A DNA stretch of 64,000 nucleotides from Cytobacillus eiseniae (GTDB taxonomy: Bacteria > Bacillota > Bacilli > Bacillales > Cytobacillaceae), in NCBI RefSeq assembly GCF_017874625.1, contig NZ_JAGIKZ010000013.1, forward strand, positions 38,625 to 102,624, read 5' to 3'. Position numbers and translations under genes: made by a program. Below the pieces are notes generated by a model. That model was not told the origin of the DNA. It saw nothing but the letters and a program-made list of their open reading frames with translations, and ran no database searches. Of the stretch, positions 26,384 to 34,826 are shown in pieces. Within the stretch, counting starts at the first letter, position 1; the number at the start of each line of letters is the position of its first letter.

Positions 26384-26515
26384 TCACTGTTTTGTTTTCA
26401 TTATGCAATTGCTAAAAAAGGACAGACGTATCCCGTTAATAGCAGCATCATGAAAAATTGCACGGCAAAGATATAAATGTTTCATTTCTCCACGTGCAAA
26501 AACAGCTTGAGTCAT
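26384..26515 (-). CDS. Leader peptide of the ABC-F gene, 43 aa
   Basis: ATG 26515 is preceded by AAAAGGAGGTGGAGAAG, one of the strongest ribosome-binding sites in the window. The frame runs 43 codons to TGA 26384 and begins MTQAVFARGEMKHLYLC. It lies upstream of the attenuator-like hairpins and of the ABC-F gene on the same strand. Ribosome stalling in such leader ORFs by antibiotics is the known switch for many ABC-F and erm genes. I do not recognise the peptide itself. It has no other obvious function. Confidence 0.65.
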   Translation of the reverse strand: MTQAVFARGEMKHLYLCRAIFHDAAINGIRLSFFSNCIMKTKQ

Positions 26516-26683
26516 CTCTTCTCCACCTCCTTTTCAAATAAGTTATTATAATTGTATTATTTTCGCTATTCAAAATCAATAGGTATTTAAAAAAGAGCCA
26601 TTCATACGAGCCCAAAATAAAATATCAATTAGCAAGCTAATTTGCATCGTAATTTAAGTGCCGATATTCATTGGTTTTTGCGT

Positions 26684-26870
26684 AATTAACAGGACTCACG
26701 TTCCGCTATTTGCAATAATAATTGCACTTTCACTTTTTTATCGGACATACATTCCGTTATTTATCTAAAAACATGTTGTTTCTACCTAATTATTGACAAA
26801 TAACGTACCCAGTGTCCGATATTTCCCTAAAATAGCATGATTTATGATAATAACGGACTCAATGCCCACA
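26684..26870. repeat. Four degenerate short palindromes, about 55 bp apart
   Basis: Related imperfect palindromes of about 25 bp occur at 26684-26710, 26738-26763, 26797-26824 and 26848-26870. The core is ATAACGGACT..AGTCCG(T/A)TATTT with varying central bases. Spacing is 52-59 bp. They sit in the noncoding gap between the lia operon terminator and the ABC-F leader, which otherwise shows no gene (26516-26926). Confidence 0.6.
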
Positions 26871-26882
26871 AAGAGCCAAAAT

Positions 26883-26907
26883 AAAAAGAGCTATACATAT
26901 AGCTCCA
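26883..26907 (-). terminator. Terminator of the lia operon
   Basis: On the minus strand GGAGCTATA pairs with TATAGCTC, followed by TTTTTATTTT. Confidence 0.85.
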
Positions 26908-26926
26908 TTAATAGACTGAACTTCCC

Positions 26927-27559
26927 TTATTCCACCAAAGAATGCTTAAAAGCATAAATCACTGCCTGTGTACGGTCTTGTACTTGTAATTTACTCAAAA
27001 TATTACTAACATGTGTTTTCACTGTTTTCAAAGCAATAAAAAGTTCATCAGCAATCTCTTGATTTGTTTTTCCTTCAGTCATTAGTAATAAAATTTCCAT
27101 TTCTCGGCTTGTGAGCTCTTCATGTGGAAGCAGCTCATTTTTCTGCCTCATTTTCACCATCATTTTTCCTGTTACTTCAGGTTCAAGAACAGATTGTCCA
27201 TGAAAAGTCGCACGGACTGCATTTGCGATTTCACTTGCCTTTGACGTTTTAAGCATATAGCTAGTTGCTCCTGCTTCAAGGGCTGGGTATACTTTCTCAT
27301 CATCTAAGAAGCTTGTGACAATAATGATTTTCGCCTCTGGCCACTGTTCAATAATATTTCTTGTTGATTCAATCCCATCCATCTCTTTCATCACTAAATC
27401 CATTAAAATGATGTCAGGACGCAATTCTAGAGCCATATCGATCGCCGTTCTTCCATTATCTGCTTCACCAATTACTTCAATATCTGGCTGAGCTGACAAA
27501 TAGGAAGAAACACCGATCCTTACCATTTCATGATCATCAACAAACAATACTTTAATCAT
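26927..27559 (-). CDS. liaR: Response regulator LiaR
   Basis: NarL/FixJ-type response regulator that activates the lia operon when LiaS senses cell-wall damage such as bacitracin or daptomycin. The receiver domain has the acidic pair FVDDHE and phospho-acceptor Asp54 ([13 protein letters not shown]). The C-terminal LuxR-type helix-turn-helix reads [46 protein letters not shown] 27559 follows AGGGGGAGG and overlaps liaS by eight bases; the frame open to 27577 is not needed. Last gene of liaIHFSR. Confidence 0.93.
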   Translation of the reverse strand: MIKVLFVDDHEMVRIGVSSYLSAQPDIEVIGEADNGRTAIDMALELRPDIILMDLVMKEMDGIESTRNIIEQWPEAKIIIVTSFLDDEKVYPALEAGATSYMLKTSKASEIANAVRATFHGQSVLEPEVTGKMMVKMRQKNELLPHEELTSREMEILLLMTEGKTNQEIADELFIALKTVKTHVSNILSKLQVQDRTQAVIYAFKHSLVE

Positions 27560-28598
27560 TGGCCTCCCCCTCTGCATTCATTATTGGCACTCTCACTTCT
27601 AGACGCGTTCCGTTATTTTTCAAACTAATAATTTTCATTGAACCCCCGACTTCTATTGCCCGTTCATACATATTTTGCATGCCGTATGAACCTGCTTTCG
27701 CCTCCTCTACATCAAAGCCAATTCCATCATCAACCACTCGCAAAATAACAAACTCATCTCTTTGAATGAGCAGCACTTCAAGTGTTGTTGATTTAGAATG
27801 ACGAAGTGTGTTGGACACAGACTCTTGAAGAATCCGAAAAAGATGATCTTCAATACCTTTATCAAGTGGGAAATCCTCAACCTTCCACTTAATATTCATT
27901 GTTACCTTTTGTGATAATTCAATAAGCAATTCTTCAATTCCTTCTTTTAATGTCTTTCCTTTTAATGCAACTGGGCGTAAATGAAGCAGGAGTGCACGCA
28001 TTTCTAACTGTGATTGATGGATCATTTCTTCCACCATCTTTAACTGTTTTGCTTCTCGATTATCCGTTATCCCTTTTGCTTCATTAATAGCTGACATCAT
28101 CATGGATGCAGCAAAAAGCTGTTGACTAACCGAATCATGAAGCTCTCTAGCTAAACGGTTTCTTTCTTGAGAGATAATTTCTTGCATTCGGTTCTCGATA
28201 TCCTCCGCTTTTTCATTTGCTAATTTTTGAGACAGCTTCGCTTGCTCTGTAATTTGTTTTTGGATTTTCTCTACTCTCATTACAATTGGTTGTAGCTCTG
28301 TTCCTGCTTGTAATTCATCCAGTTCAAGCTGTCTGCCTTCTTCGATTTGGTAAAGCCAGCTATCCACCGATTCGATTTGTTTTTTTCCATGAAAACCAGA
28401 AATAAAACCAAAAATAATGCCGATCACAATGCTCACACTTGGAACAAAAATAATAAATGGGATATCCATTACATTTGTTTCCCATAATACACGCCAATCA
28501 ATTAGTGGAAGACGAATAAAAATGGTAACCGTAAACAAGGCGCATATGAATACAGCCAGTCCTACACCCCAAATGATTTGTCGCTGAACCGCACTCAT
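27552..28598 (-). CDS. liaS: Sensor histidine kinase LiaS
   Basis: Membrane sensor kinase of the lia cell-envelope stress system. It has two membrane helices (about 8-29 and 47-68) with a very short external loop, typical of intramembrane-sensing kinases. A linker and HisKA_3 domain follow, with phospho-acceptor His154 ([18 protein letters not shown]). The HATPase domain shows N and G boxes ([31 protein letters not shown]). It overlaps liaF by four bases and liaR by eight. LiaF normally keeps it inactive. Confidence 0.93.
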   Translation of the reverse strand: MSAVQRQIIWGVGLAVFICALFTVTIFIRLPLIDWRVLWETNVMDIPFIIFVPSVSIVIGIIFGFISGFHGKKQIESVDSWLYQIEEGRQLELDELQAGTELQPIVMRVEKIQKQITEQAKLSQKLANEKAEDIENRMQEIISQERNRLARELHDSVSQQLFAASMMMSAINEAKGITDNREAKQLKMVEEMIHQSQLEMRALLLHLRPVALKGKTLKEGIEELLIELSQKVTMNIKWKVEDFPLDKGIEDHLFRILQESVSNTLRHSKSTTLEVLLIQRDEFVILRVVDDGIGFDVEEAKAGSYGMQNMYERAIEVGGSMKIISLKNNGTRLEVRVPIMNAEGEAND

Positions 28599-29329
28599 AC
28601 TCGCTTCACCTCTAAATCACCAACGAATAAAGACGTCACAATCTTAATACGCTGCTCTGCTTGAATAAATCCTGGTGTTTGCAGTTGAGTGGAACGGTTA
28701 AATATTTTCTTTTCCTTATGATCAAAAATGTCTGTAGCACCAGCAATAACAGAGTGATTAACGCTCACTTCTACATCGTATGGAACTAAGACATGTATAT
28801 TCCCAATAAAGTTTCTGATAAAAATAACCGTTTCCCCTTTTGGCAATACGGTATAGCTTAAATCAATAATCTTATCACCGAACCCAGCTTGAATATTAAT
28901 ATCACTCCATTCATAGCTATGTTCTGGCGTTTTTTGCTGGCCAATTAATTGATTCGAAAAGAGCGTTTCTTTTTTAATCATTGTTTCTTTTTCAAATACT
29001 GGTTTTTGCTCCTTAATCTCAGGTTTTATATGAGTAGGATTTCGTTTTAATTGTATAAATTGAATGAGGAAGTGCAATAAAATGGCCAGCAGGAAGAATT
29101 TAAATGTCATCATACTAAAAATACTAATGATTAATAAAATAATGCCAGACCAAAACAGCCATTTTCCAGAAGTTTTTGGCATCCAGCTTCTCCCTATATA
29201 AATCATCCCAATTTCAATAAGAAGGGAGAAAATCAAGCCACTGTTAAAAAAGGCGAACTCTAGAAAAAACACAACGATTCCTACTAAGACAATCCAACTT
29301 ACATACTCGCTTTTCACTTTGTTTAACAT
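28595..29329 (-). CDS. liaF: LiaF, inhibitor of the LiaSR system
   Basis: LiaF is a membrane protein that holds LiaS in the off state until envelope stress occurs. Four hydrophobic segments (about 10-30, 31-47, 56-73, 75-92) precede a soluble C-terminal domain with the family pattern EWSDINIQAGFGDKIIDLSYTVLPKGETVIFIRNFIGNIHVLVPYDVEVSVNHSVIAG. GAGGGAGG lies before ATG 29329. It follows liaH after a terminator-like hairpin, so its transcription is probably lower than that of liaIH. Confidence 0.93.
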   Translation of the reverse strand: MLNKVKSEYVSWIVLVGIVVFFLEFAFFNSGLIFSLLIEIGMIYIGRSWMPKTSGKWLFWSGIILLIISIFSMMTFKFFLLAILLHFLIQFIQLKRNPTHIKPEIKEQKPVFEKETMIKKETLFSNQLIGQQKTPEHSYEWSDINIQAGFGDKIIDLSYTVLPKGETVIFIRNFIGNIHVLVPYDVEVSVNHSVIAGATDIFDHKEKKIFNRSTQLQTPGFIQAEQRIKIVTSLFVGDLEVKRV

Positions 29330-29382
29330 CTCGTTTCCTCCCTCCTAAAATGTTGCTCTTTATATCTCATCTATTCGAACTA

Positions 29383-29413
29383 TGAAAAGGCGTAGTCATT
29401 CTACGCCTTTTTA
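29383..29413 (-). terminator. Internal terminator between liaH and liaF
   Basis: AAAAGGCGTAG pairs with CTACGCCTTTT around a five-base loop. It lies in the 100-base gap inside the operon. In B. subtilis a leaky terminator after liaH gives a short liaIH transcript and a long full-length one; this hairpin is well placed for the same effect. Confidence 0.8.
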
Positions 29414-29429
29414 GAATACCATGTTTTAC

Positions 29430-30077
29430 TTAAGAAATAGAATGGGTTTCTTCTTTTTTCATCTCTTTTTCTAATTGTACAATACGGGAATCGATTGTAT
29501 CACGATAGTGCGAGCGATTCACTTGTTGTTCTAAGCGATCAAGATAGGACTCAATTTCTTGAAAGCGTGAGATCGATTGATCCGAATACGATTGATGATC
29601 AAGAACCTTATTCATTTGATTATTCGCACGTGTCATATTTTCACGACCCATTAATTCCATACGACGAATGTGCATATCCTTCAGCTTATGCTTCATTTCC
29701 TCATATTTTCTTTCTAATTCCCCAAGCTGCTGCACCGTTTGGTTCACTAATTCTTTTAATCGAGCTGTACGCTCCTCATATTGTGCTTGCTCATTTGCAG
29801 CGAAAACATATAATTCCGTTTCGCCAGCCTTCGTTGCAATTTCCGCTTGACGCTTACGTTTAGTTGCAAGCTCATTTGCATGATTGTATTCCCGTGTGAA
29901 CTCATCCTTCAGTTGATATTGGCGCTCTAGTAATTTGCGAACCTTTTCTGTTTCAGCTTCACATTCTCTTAAGTATTGATTTAAGAGTGCAATCGGGTTT
30001 TTGTTCTCCTTTTTATCTAATACTTCATTTATATCTGCCATTACTGTATTTTTAATGCGTGTGAATAAGTTTGTCAT
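29430..30077 (-). CDS. liaH: PspA/IM30 family protein LiaH
   Basis: Phage-shock-protein-A type coiled-coil protein, 215 residues. Such proteins assemble into large rings or helices on damaged membranes and protect them. It begins MTNLFTRIKNTVMADINEVLDKKENKNPIALLNQYLRECE, the amphipathic helix and first coiled coil of the family. The helical region continues through about residue 200 with no membrane segment. It is the main target of LiaR and lies 13 bases after liaI. Confidence 0.93.
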   Translation of the reverse strand: MTNLFTRIKNTVMADINEVLDKKENKNPIALLNQYLRECEAETEKVRKLLERQYQLKDEFTREYNHANELATKRKRQAEIATKAGETELYVFAANEQAQYEERTARLKELVNQTVQQLGELERKYEEMKHKLKDMHIRRMELMGRENMTRANNQMNKVLDHQSYSDQSISRFQEIESYLDRLEQQVNRSHYRDTIDSRIVQLEKEMKKEETHSIS

Positions 30078-30090
30078 CTATAATCTCTCC

Positions 30091-30456
30091 TTAAATATAT
30101 TCTTTTTTATTCAGCTCTGTCCATTGCTTTTCGAAATTCGTAAACGGATCATTTTCTTCAAATTTTTCTTCAAATGTGACTGTTTTGGAATCATTCCATT
30201 TTTTATATACAAGATAAAGGATATACGCTGCTGCTATTCCGATAATTGCGGGGATATTAGAAGCAGTGCCCATTAAAACAATACCTCCAAGAATCCCCCA
30301 GCCAACTTTACCTAACATCGAATCTTCTTTTAAAAATTGTTTAAATACAACGTACAAAATGGCTACACTAATTGCCAGGCCGATCATTGGTCCTAGATTC
30401 GTCAACAACACGAGTGCAGCGATTCCTCCAGCTAACAGTAAACCAAATTTTTTCAT
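30091..30456 (-). CDS. liaI: LiaI-type small membrane protein
   Basis: A 121-residue protein with two to three hydrophobic segments (LLLAGGIAALVLLTNLGPMIGLAISVAILYVVF, GWGILGGIVLMGTASNIPAIIGIAAAYILYLVY) and an acidic C-terminal tail. In B. subtilis LiaI is the membrane anchor that recruits LiaH under stress. ATG 30456 is preceded by AAAGGAGGAAACG. First gene of liaIHFSR; the liaG gene present between liaH and liaF in B. subtilis is missing here. The call rests partly on operon position. Confidence 0.85.
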   Translation of the reverse strand: MKKFGLLLAGGIAALVLLTNLGPMIGLAISVAILYVVFKQFLKEDSMLGKVGWGILGGIVLMGTASNIPAIIGIAAAYILYLVYKKWNDSKTVTFEEKFEENDPFTNFEKQWTELNKKEYI

Positions 30457-30533
30457 ATTCGTTTCCTCCTTTCTTGATTTCATCTTACCTTGATTCCTAT
30501 TGATCTATAACGAGCCTGAGCTTTATTTTCCAC

Positions 30534-30564
30534 TAAGACCTAAGACGTATAACGAATAAGACTT
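30534..30564 (-). promoter_or_regulatory. Candidate LiaR operator upstream of liaI
   Basis: TAAGACC (30534), TAAGACG (30541) and TAAGACT (30558) repeat at 7 and 17 bases, about 80-110 bases before the liaI start. LiaR-type regulators bind GTCT/AGAC-containing boxes at this position. On the minus strand the repeats read GTCTTA. The repeats are visible; assignment to LiaR is inferred from location. Confidence 0.45.
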
Positions 30565-30632
30565 CATTTGTTCAAAAACCTTCCACATGAAAATAGCAAA
30601 CAAAATCCATACTATATTTGGGAGGGATTCAT

Positions 30633-31574
30633 GTGATCAAACCATCAGTGCTCTTAGGCCTGCTCCTGCTCATCCAACCAAATCATTCTTCCAATCAATT
30701 AATCATTGAACATCAGGGAGAAACGATAGAGAGGATTGATCGAGAGATATTTGTACTTCCTTTTCCAGAGATTCCATTAATAGAGTTAGAAAGGTATTAC
30801 TCGTTCCTCGACCAGTTAGATAAAAAGACCTATAAGCCACCTGTTAATGCTTATATCAATCATGCTGAGCAGATAATTGAAGGGGAATTAGGCAAGAAAT
30901 TATATAGAAAAGCTTTCACTGACATGTTTTTTTCTTTTTTTTATCAAGCAAATACTAGAAGAGTGGAAATACCTATGCTTTCGATTTATCCGAGAGTCGA
31001 TAAGGATTTACTCCTGCATCTACATGTCAAACAGATCGGACAATATGCCACTTACTTCAATCCATCGAATCTGGCGCGTTCTCACAATATTTCTCTTGCT
31101 GCTGAGGCAATCGATAATCATGTTGTATTCCCTGGTGAGCTTTTTTCCTTTAACCAAGTCGTCGGAAAGAGAACGAAAGAACGCGGTTATTTGCGTGCAC
31201 CTGTCATTGTTCGAGGAGAATTATCAGAAGATATTGGTGGTGGAATTTGCCAAGTATCTTCCACTTTATTTAATGCAGCAGACCGTGCTGGTTTGAAAAT
31301 GGTCGAACGCTATTCCCATTCAAAAAATGTTCCATATGTACCACCAGGAAGAGATGCAACGGTTAGCTGGTATGGGCCAGACTTTAGCTTTCGAAATGAG
31401 TACAGCTTGCCCATGCTTATTCGTGCGAAAGCAATAGGGGGACAAATCGTGATTCGTTTATTTTCATCCGATGAGATAGATTATGAGCCCCGCCAAGTTC
31501 CTAGCGCTTCCAATATCATTCCCGAAGAGATCCAAAGTGTACGTCCATATCGCATTGAATATATCAGTAAATAA
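30633..31574 (+). CDS. VanW family protein
   Basis: A 313-residue protein whose C-terminal half is a VanW domain: HVVFPGELFSFNQVVGKRTKERGYLRAPVIV and GGGICQVSSTLFNAADRAGLKMVERYSHSKNVPYVPPGRDATV. It has a short hydrophobic N-terminus (VLLGLLLLIQP) that may act as a signal. VanW proteins occur beside glycopeptide-resistance genes and in cell-wall or spore contexts, but their biochemical role is unknown. GTG 30633 follows GGGAGG; no ATG is in frame. It diverges from the lia operon and shares its upstream region, so co-regulation by LiaR is possible. Confidence 0.85.
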   Translation: MIKPSVLLGLLLLIQPNHSSNQLIIEHQGETIERIDREIFVLPFPEIPLIELERYYSFLDQLDKKTYKPPVNAYINHAEQIIEGELGKKLYRKAFTDMFFSFFYQANTRRVEIPMLSIYPRVDKDLLLHLHVKQIGQYATYFNPSNLARSHNISLAAEAIDNHVVFPGELFSFNQVVGKRTKERGYLRAPVIVRGELSEDIGGGICQVSSTLFNAADRAGLKMVERYSHSKNVPYVPPGRDATVSWYGPDFSFRNEYSLPMLIRAKAIGGQIVIRLFSSDEIDYEPRQVPSASNIIPEEIQSVRPYRIEYISK

Positions 31575-31615
31575 AAGGAATAATGATGACAATGAACGAA
31601 TCGAGGAGGATATTT

Positions 31616-33142
31616 ATGACATCTAATCCAAAATTGCCACAATTCCCTGAATCCTATTGGCGAAAAGAAACATTGCCCACTTTCACAAAGCTTACAGAGC
31701 ATACTTCATCCGATATTGTTATAGTTGGTGGTGGAATTACTGGCATTACTGCTGCGTATTTACTCGTAAAAGAAGGGTTTAAAGTAGTTATTTTGGAAGC
31801 TGGACAAATTCTAACTGGCACAACAGGTCATACTACTGCAAAAATTACTGCACAGCATGGGCTCATATATGATGAATTAATTCAACATTTTGGACTAGAA
31901 AAGGCCACACAATATTATCAATCAGCCATAGATTCACTGGATTTCATCCGCCATACGGTGAAAGAAAATAAAATCGAATGTGACTTCAGTGATGAAGATG
32001 CATTTATTTATGCAACAACAGATGAATATGCAATGAAAGTTGAAAATGAATTAGATGCCTATAAAAAAATAAAAATAGATGGTGGCGTATTTGATGGGAT
32101 TCCTTTTGACATCCGAACGAAATCAACCATTCAAATGAGGAATCAGGCTCAATTTCATCCACTAAAATATTTGGAACAATTGCTGCAAATGTTTATTGAA
32201 GCAGGTGGAATCGTCTATGAAGGAACGACAGCTGTTGATATTGGAGAAGGAGATCATCCAGTTGTTATTACAAGGGATGGACATCGTGTAAAATGCAAAC
32301 ATGTCATCTCTGCCTCTAGTTTTCCGTTTGTTGATATGATGGGATTTTATTTTGCGAGAATGTATCAAGAACGTTCTTACATACTTGGTGTACGAACAGA
32401 GAAGGAGTTTCCAGGGGGAATGTACATTAGTGCAGATAGTCCAACTCGTTCCATACGCTCTACACCATTTAATGGAGAAAAGTTAATTCTTGTTGGGGGT
32501 GAAAATCACAAAACCGGACAAGGAATTGATATGATGAAGCATTACGAAGCCCTTCAGTCATTTGCTGAGCGGACATTTGGAGATGTATCAATCCCTTATC
32601 GCTGGTCCACTCAAGATTTAATTACATCTGATAAAGTTCCATTTATCGGCCCGATCACTTCAAAGAAATCAACGATCTATGTTGCGACAGGCTATCGTAA
32701 ATGGGGCATGACAAACGGAACAACTGCTGCCTTACTATTAAGAGATCTTATTTTAGAAAAGGATAATCCTTATCGTGAGCTGTTTAGTCCTTCTCGCTTT
32801 CAGACTGATCCAAGTGTAAAGAAGCTATTCTCAATGAATACGGATGTAGCCAAACATCTGATTAAAGGCAAGCTCGAAATTGTTACGAAGGATCCAAAAG
32901 ATTTAACGAATGACGAAGGTGCAGTTGTGATGATTAAAGGGAAACGAGCAGGCGCCTACAAAGATAAAGACGGTATGCTGCATGTCGTTGATACGACATG
33001 TACACATATGGGCTGTGAAACGGAATGGAATGATGGGGAGAGAACATGGGATTGTCCTTGCCACGGTTCACGCTTCTCCTATACAGGAGAAGTATTTAAC
33101 GGACCAGCGAAGAAACCTTTGAAAAAGATTGATTTGGAATAA
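31616..33142 (+). CDS. FAD-dependent oxidoreductase fused to a Rieske domain (YhfW-like)
   Basis: A 508-residue fusion. The N-terminal DAO-type FAD domain starts with the nucleotide loop DIVIVGGGITGITAAYLLVKEGFKVVILEA and continues to about 400 (VATGYRKWGMTNG). The C-terminal Rieske domain carries the [2Fe-2S] ligands Cys462, His464, Cys480 and His483 (CTHMGC, CPCHGSRF). B. subtilis YhfW has the same architecture. It should oxidise an amine or similar substrate and pass electrons through the cluster; the substrate is unknown. ATG 31616 has GAGGAGG upstream. No lipid or export signal. Confidence 0.9.
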   Translation: MTSNPKLPQFPESYWRKETLPTFTKLTEHTSSDIVIVGGGITGITAAYLLVKEGFKVVILEAGQILTGTTGHTTAKITAQHGLIYDELIQHFGLEKATQYYQSAIDSLDFIRHTVKENKIECDFSDEDAFIYATTDEYAMKVENELDAYKKIKIDGGVFDGIPFDIRTKSTIQMRNQAQFHPLKYLEQLLQMFIEAGGIVYEGTTAVDIGEGDHPVVITRDGHRVKCKHVISASSFPFVDMMGFYFARMYQERSYILGVRTEKEFPGGMYISADSPTRSIRSTPFNGEKLILVGGENHKTGQGIDMMKHYEALQSFAERTFGDVSIPYRWSTQDLITSDKVPFIGPITSKKSTIYVATGYRKWGMTNGTTAALLLRDLILEKDNPYRELFSPSRFQTDPSVKKLFSMNTDVAKHLIKGKLEIVTKDPKDLTNDEGAVVMIKGKRAGAYKDKDGMLHVVDTTCTHMGCETEWNDGERTWDCPCHGSRFSYTGEVFNGPAKKPLKKIDLE

Positions 33143-33183
33143 TCTCGATTGATTTAGCTTACAAGCTACTCCATGGATTGAGA

Positions 33184-33231
33184 ATGGGGCTGTCCAAAAA
33201 GTCGTATTATCGACTTTTCGGACAGCCCCAT
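33184..33231. terminator. Strong bidirectional terminator hairpin
   Basis: TGGGGCTGTCC..AAGTCG pairs with CGACTT..GGACAGCCCCA, nearly 19 pairs around TATTAT. It lies between converging genes. The T tail is short. Confidence 0.75.
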
Positions 33232-33251
33232 TGTTCGTTGTTCTTTCTATT

Positions 33252-33386
33252 TTATTCTTGACGGCGATTCTTTTGCTTATCTTCGCTCCCAGTTGTAAAT
33301 TCAACTAATTCGGAGCTCGTGCGATTCCCTTTTTTTGCATTTTTATTACGTTCTGCATTCGCATTTCCCTGTTTTTGTCTACCCAT
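33252..33386 (-). CDS. Small spore-type protein under a sigma-G-type promoter, 44 aa
   Basis: ATG 33386 is preceded by AAAGGAGAGG; the frame ends at TAA 33252. The product begins MGRQKQGNANAERNKNAKKG and ends DKQKNRRQE. It is rich in Asn, Lys, Arg and Gln, without hydrophobic segments, and has one short ordinary block (SSELVEFTTGSED). A TGAATA-N18-TATACTA promoter upstream fits the forespore sigma factor G. Composition and promoter point to a minor small acid-soluble spore protein, but I cannot match a named family. Confidence 0.75.
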   Translation of the reverse strand: MGRQKQGNANAERNKNAKKGNRTSSELVEFTTGSEDKQKNRRQE

Positions 33387-33409
33387 AATCCCTCTCCTTT
33401 CTGTAAAGG

Positions 33410-33440
33410 TAGTATAGGCGAGTATTAGGGCCCTTATTCA
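33410..33440 (-). promoter_or_regulatory. Sigma-G-type promoter
   Basis: On the minus strand TGAATA (33435-33440) and TATACTA (33410-33416) are separated by 18 bases. The forespore sigma-G consensus is close to TGAATA-N17/18-CATACTA. It ends 24 bases before the start codon of the 44-aa gene. Confidence 0.65.
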
Positions 33441-33497
33441 TTGAATATTACAGATTGTCATTTAGTTCAACCACAGGTTATCGCTACTTTTTATTTA

Positions 33498-34652
33498 CTA
33501 ACGGTAGCTTGTTTTCCCTTCCATTGGGTCGATTATTTTACCGCCGCGCATTACCTTCATCTCGGCCTTTACACCAAGCTCTTGGGCAAATTTCTTTAAT
33601 TCTCTTTCTTCCCTCTCGTTTACAAGTGAAATCACTGTCCCGCTTGCCCCAAATCTTCCTGTTCTACCAGAGCGATGCACGTATTGCTTTATATCTTTTG
33701 GAAAGTCCAAATGAACAACATGTGTTACTCCTTTAATATCTAATCCTCTAGCTGCAACATCTGTTGCAAGGAGAAGATTCGTTTTACCTGTACGGAAATC
33801 CTGTAATGATTTCTGACGTTCAATTTTATTTAAATCACTATGCAAGGAACTAGATGAAATCTTGTTGTAATCTAATTTTTCGGACATCACTGTCAGATTT
33901 CCGATATCTCTCACAAATACAAGAACTTTTGCATTCTCAAGTCTAGAAAGTTTTTCTAGCATCTTTATTTTTTCTCTTTGCTCAACGATAAAATAGAAAT
34001 GCTCAACAGAAGCAGCATCAATTGTTTCATCCTTAACTACACGAATGATCTCTGGTTGAGGCGCCAGCTCTTTTGCCAGCTTTTCTGTAGCTGGTGGGAG
34101 TGTTGCTGAAAAGAGAATTACTTGACGGTCGCTTAATGTTGATTTCACAATGTTTTTGATTGTTTCTACATGCTCTGGAACTAATAACTGGTCCCCTTCA
34201 TCTAAGATGATTGTTTTGACTTCATGCATTTTTAGTTTTTTTTGTTTAATTAATTCAAGCATTCGGCCTGGGGTACCTAAGGCTATTTGCGGGTGTTTCT
34301 TTAATTTCTCAAGCTGTCTCTTCGTATTTGCTCCACCGATAAAAGAGGCCGCACGAATGCCGCTCCCTTCTCCCCATTTTTGTATTTCCTGCAATATTTG
34401 CATCACAAGCTCCTGTGACGGTGCGATAATCACAGCCTGAACAGCTCTTTTTTCTGAATCAATTTTCTCAAGCAGCGGCAATAAATAAGCCAGAGTCTTT
34501 CCTGTCCCTGTTGGGGATTCGGCAATGAGGTCCTTTCCTTCAAGTGCCGTCGGAATTGCTTTTGTTTGGATTGTAGTTGGCTGTGCGAATTCGGACTTCT
34601 CCCAAACATTTTGTATGAAAGGCTTTAATTGATTAATAATTGAATTTGTCAT
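33498..34652 (-). CDS. yfmL: DEAD-box RNA helicase (YfmL-like)
   Basis: ATP-dependent RNA helicase of 384 residues. In B. subtilis YfmL takes part in ribosome biogenesis and cold growth. Motifs are visible in order: Q motif (FAQPTTIQTKAIP), Walker A ESPTGTGKT, PSQELV, GTPGR, motif II as DEGD, SAT, FVRDIGNL, DVAARGLDI and HRSGRTGR. The DEGD in place of DEAD is notable (B. subtilis YfmL reads DETD), but the catalytic Asp-Glu is kept. It lacks the C-terminal RNA-binding domain of DbpA/CshA. Transcribed alone. Confidence 0.92.
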   Translation of the reverse strand: MTNSIINQLKPFIQNVWEKSEFAQPTTIQTKAIPTALEGKDLIAESPTGTGKTLAYLLPLLEKIDSEKRAVQAVIIAPSQELVMQILQEIQKWGEGSGIRAASFIGGANTKRQLEKLKKHPQIALGTPGRMLELIKQKKLKMHEVKTIILDEGDQLLVPEHVETIKNIVKSTLSDRQVILFSATLPPATEKLAKELAPQPEIIRVVKDETIDAASVEHFYFIVEQREKIKMLEKLSRLENAKVLVFVRDIGNLTVMSEKLDYNKISSSSLHSDLNKIERQKSLQDFRTGKTNLLLATDVAARGLDIKGVTHVVHLDFPKDIKQYVHRSGRTGRFGASGTVISLVNEREERELKKFAQELGVKAEMKVMRGGKIIDPMEGKTSYR

Positions 34653-34781
34653 ACGTATCTCCTTTGTATTGTCACTCTTTTATATGTACTTTATTGTATT
34701 AATAGTATTTACAAAAATGGCAAATTGAGTATCGTTACTGATACTATCTTATGGAAAGAAAGATGTCTAGTATTTGCGAAT

Positions 34782-34818
34782 TCAAAAAAAAAAGATGCTC
34801 AGCGTCGCTGAACATCTC
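34782..34818 (-). terminator. Terminator of the alanine symporter gene
   Basis: On the minus strand GATGTTCAGCG pairs with CGCTGAGCATC, followed by ten T. Confidence 0.88.
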
Positions 34819-34826
34819 TTCTATTA

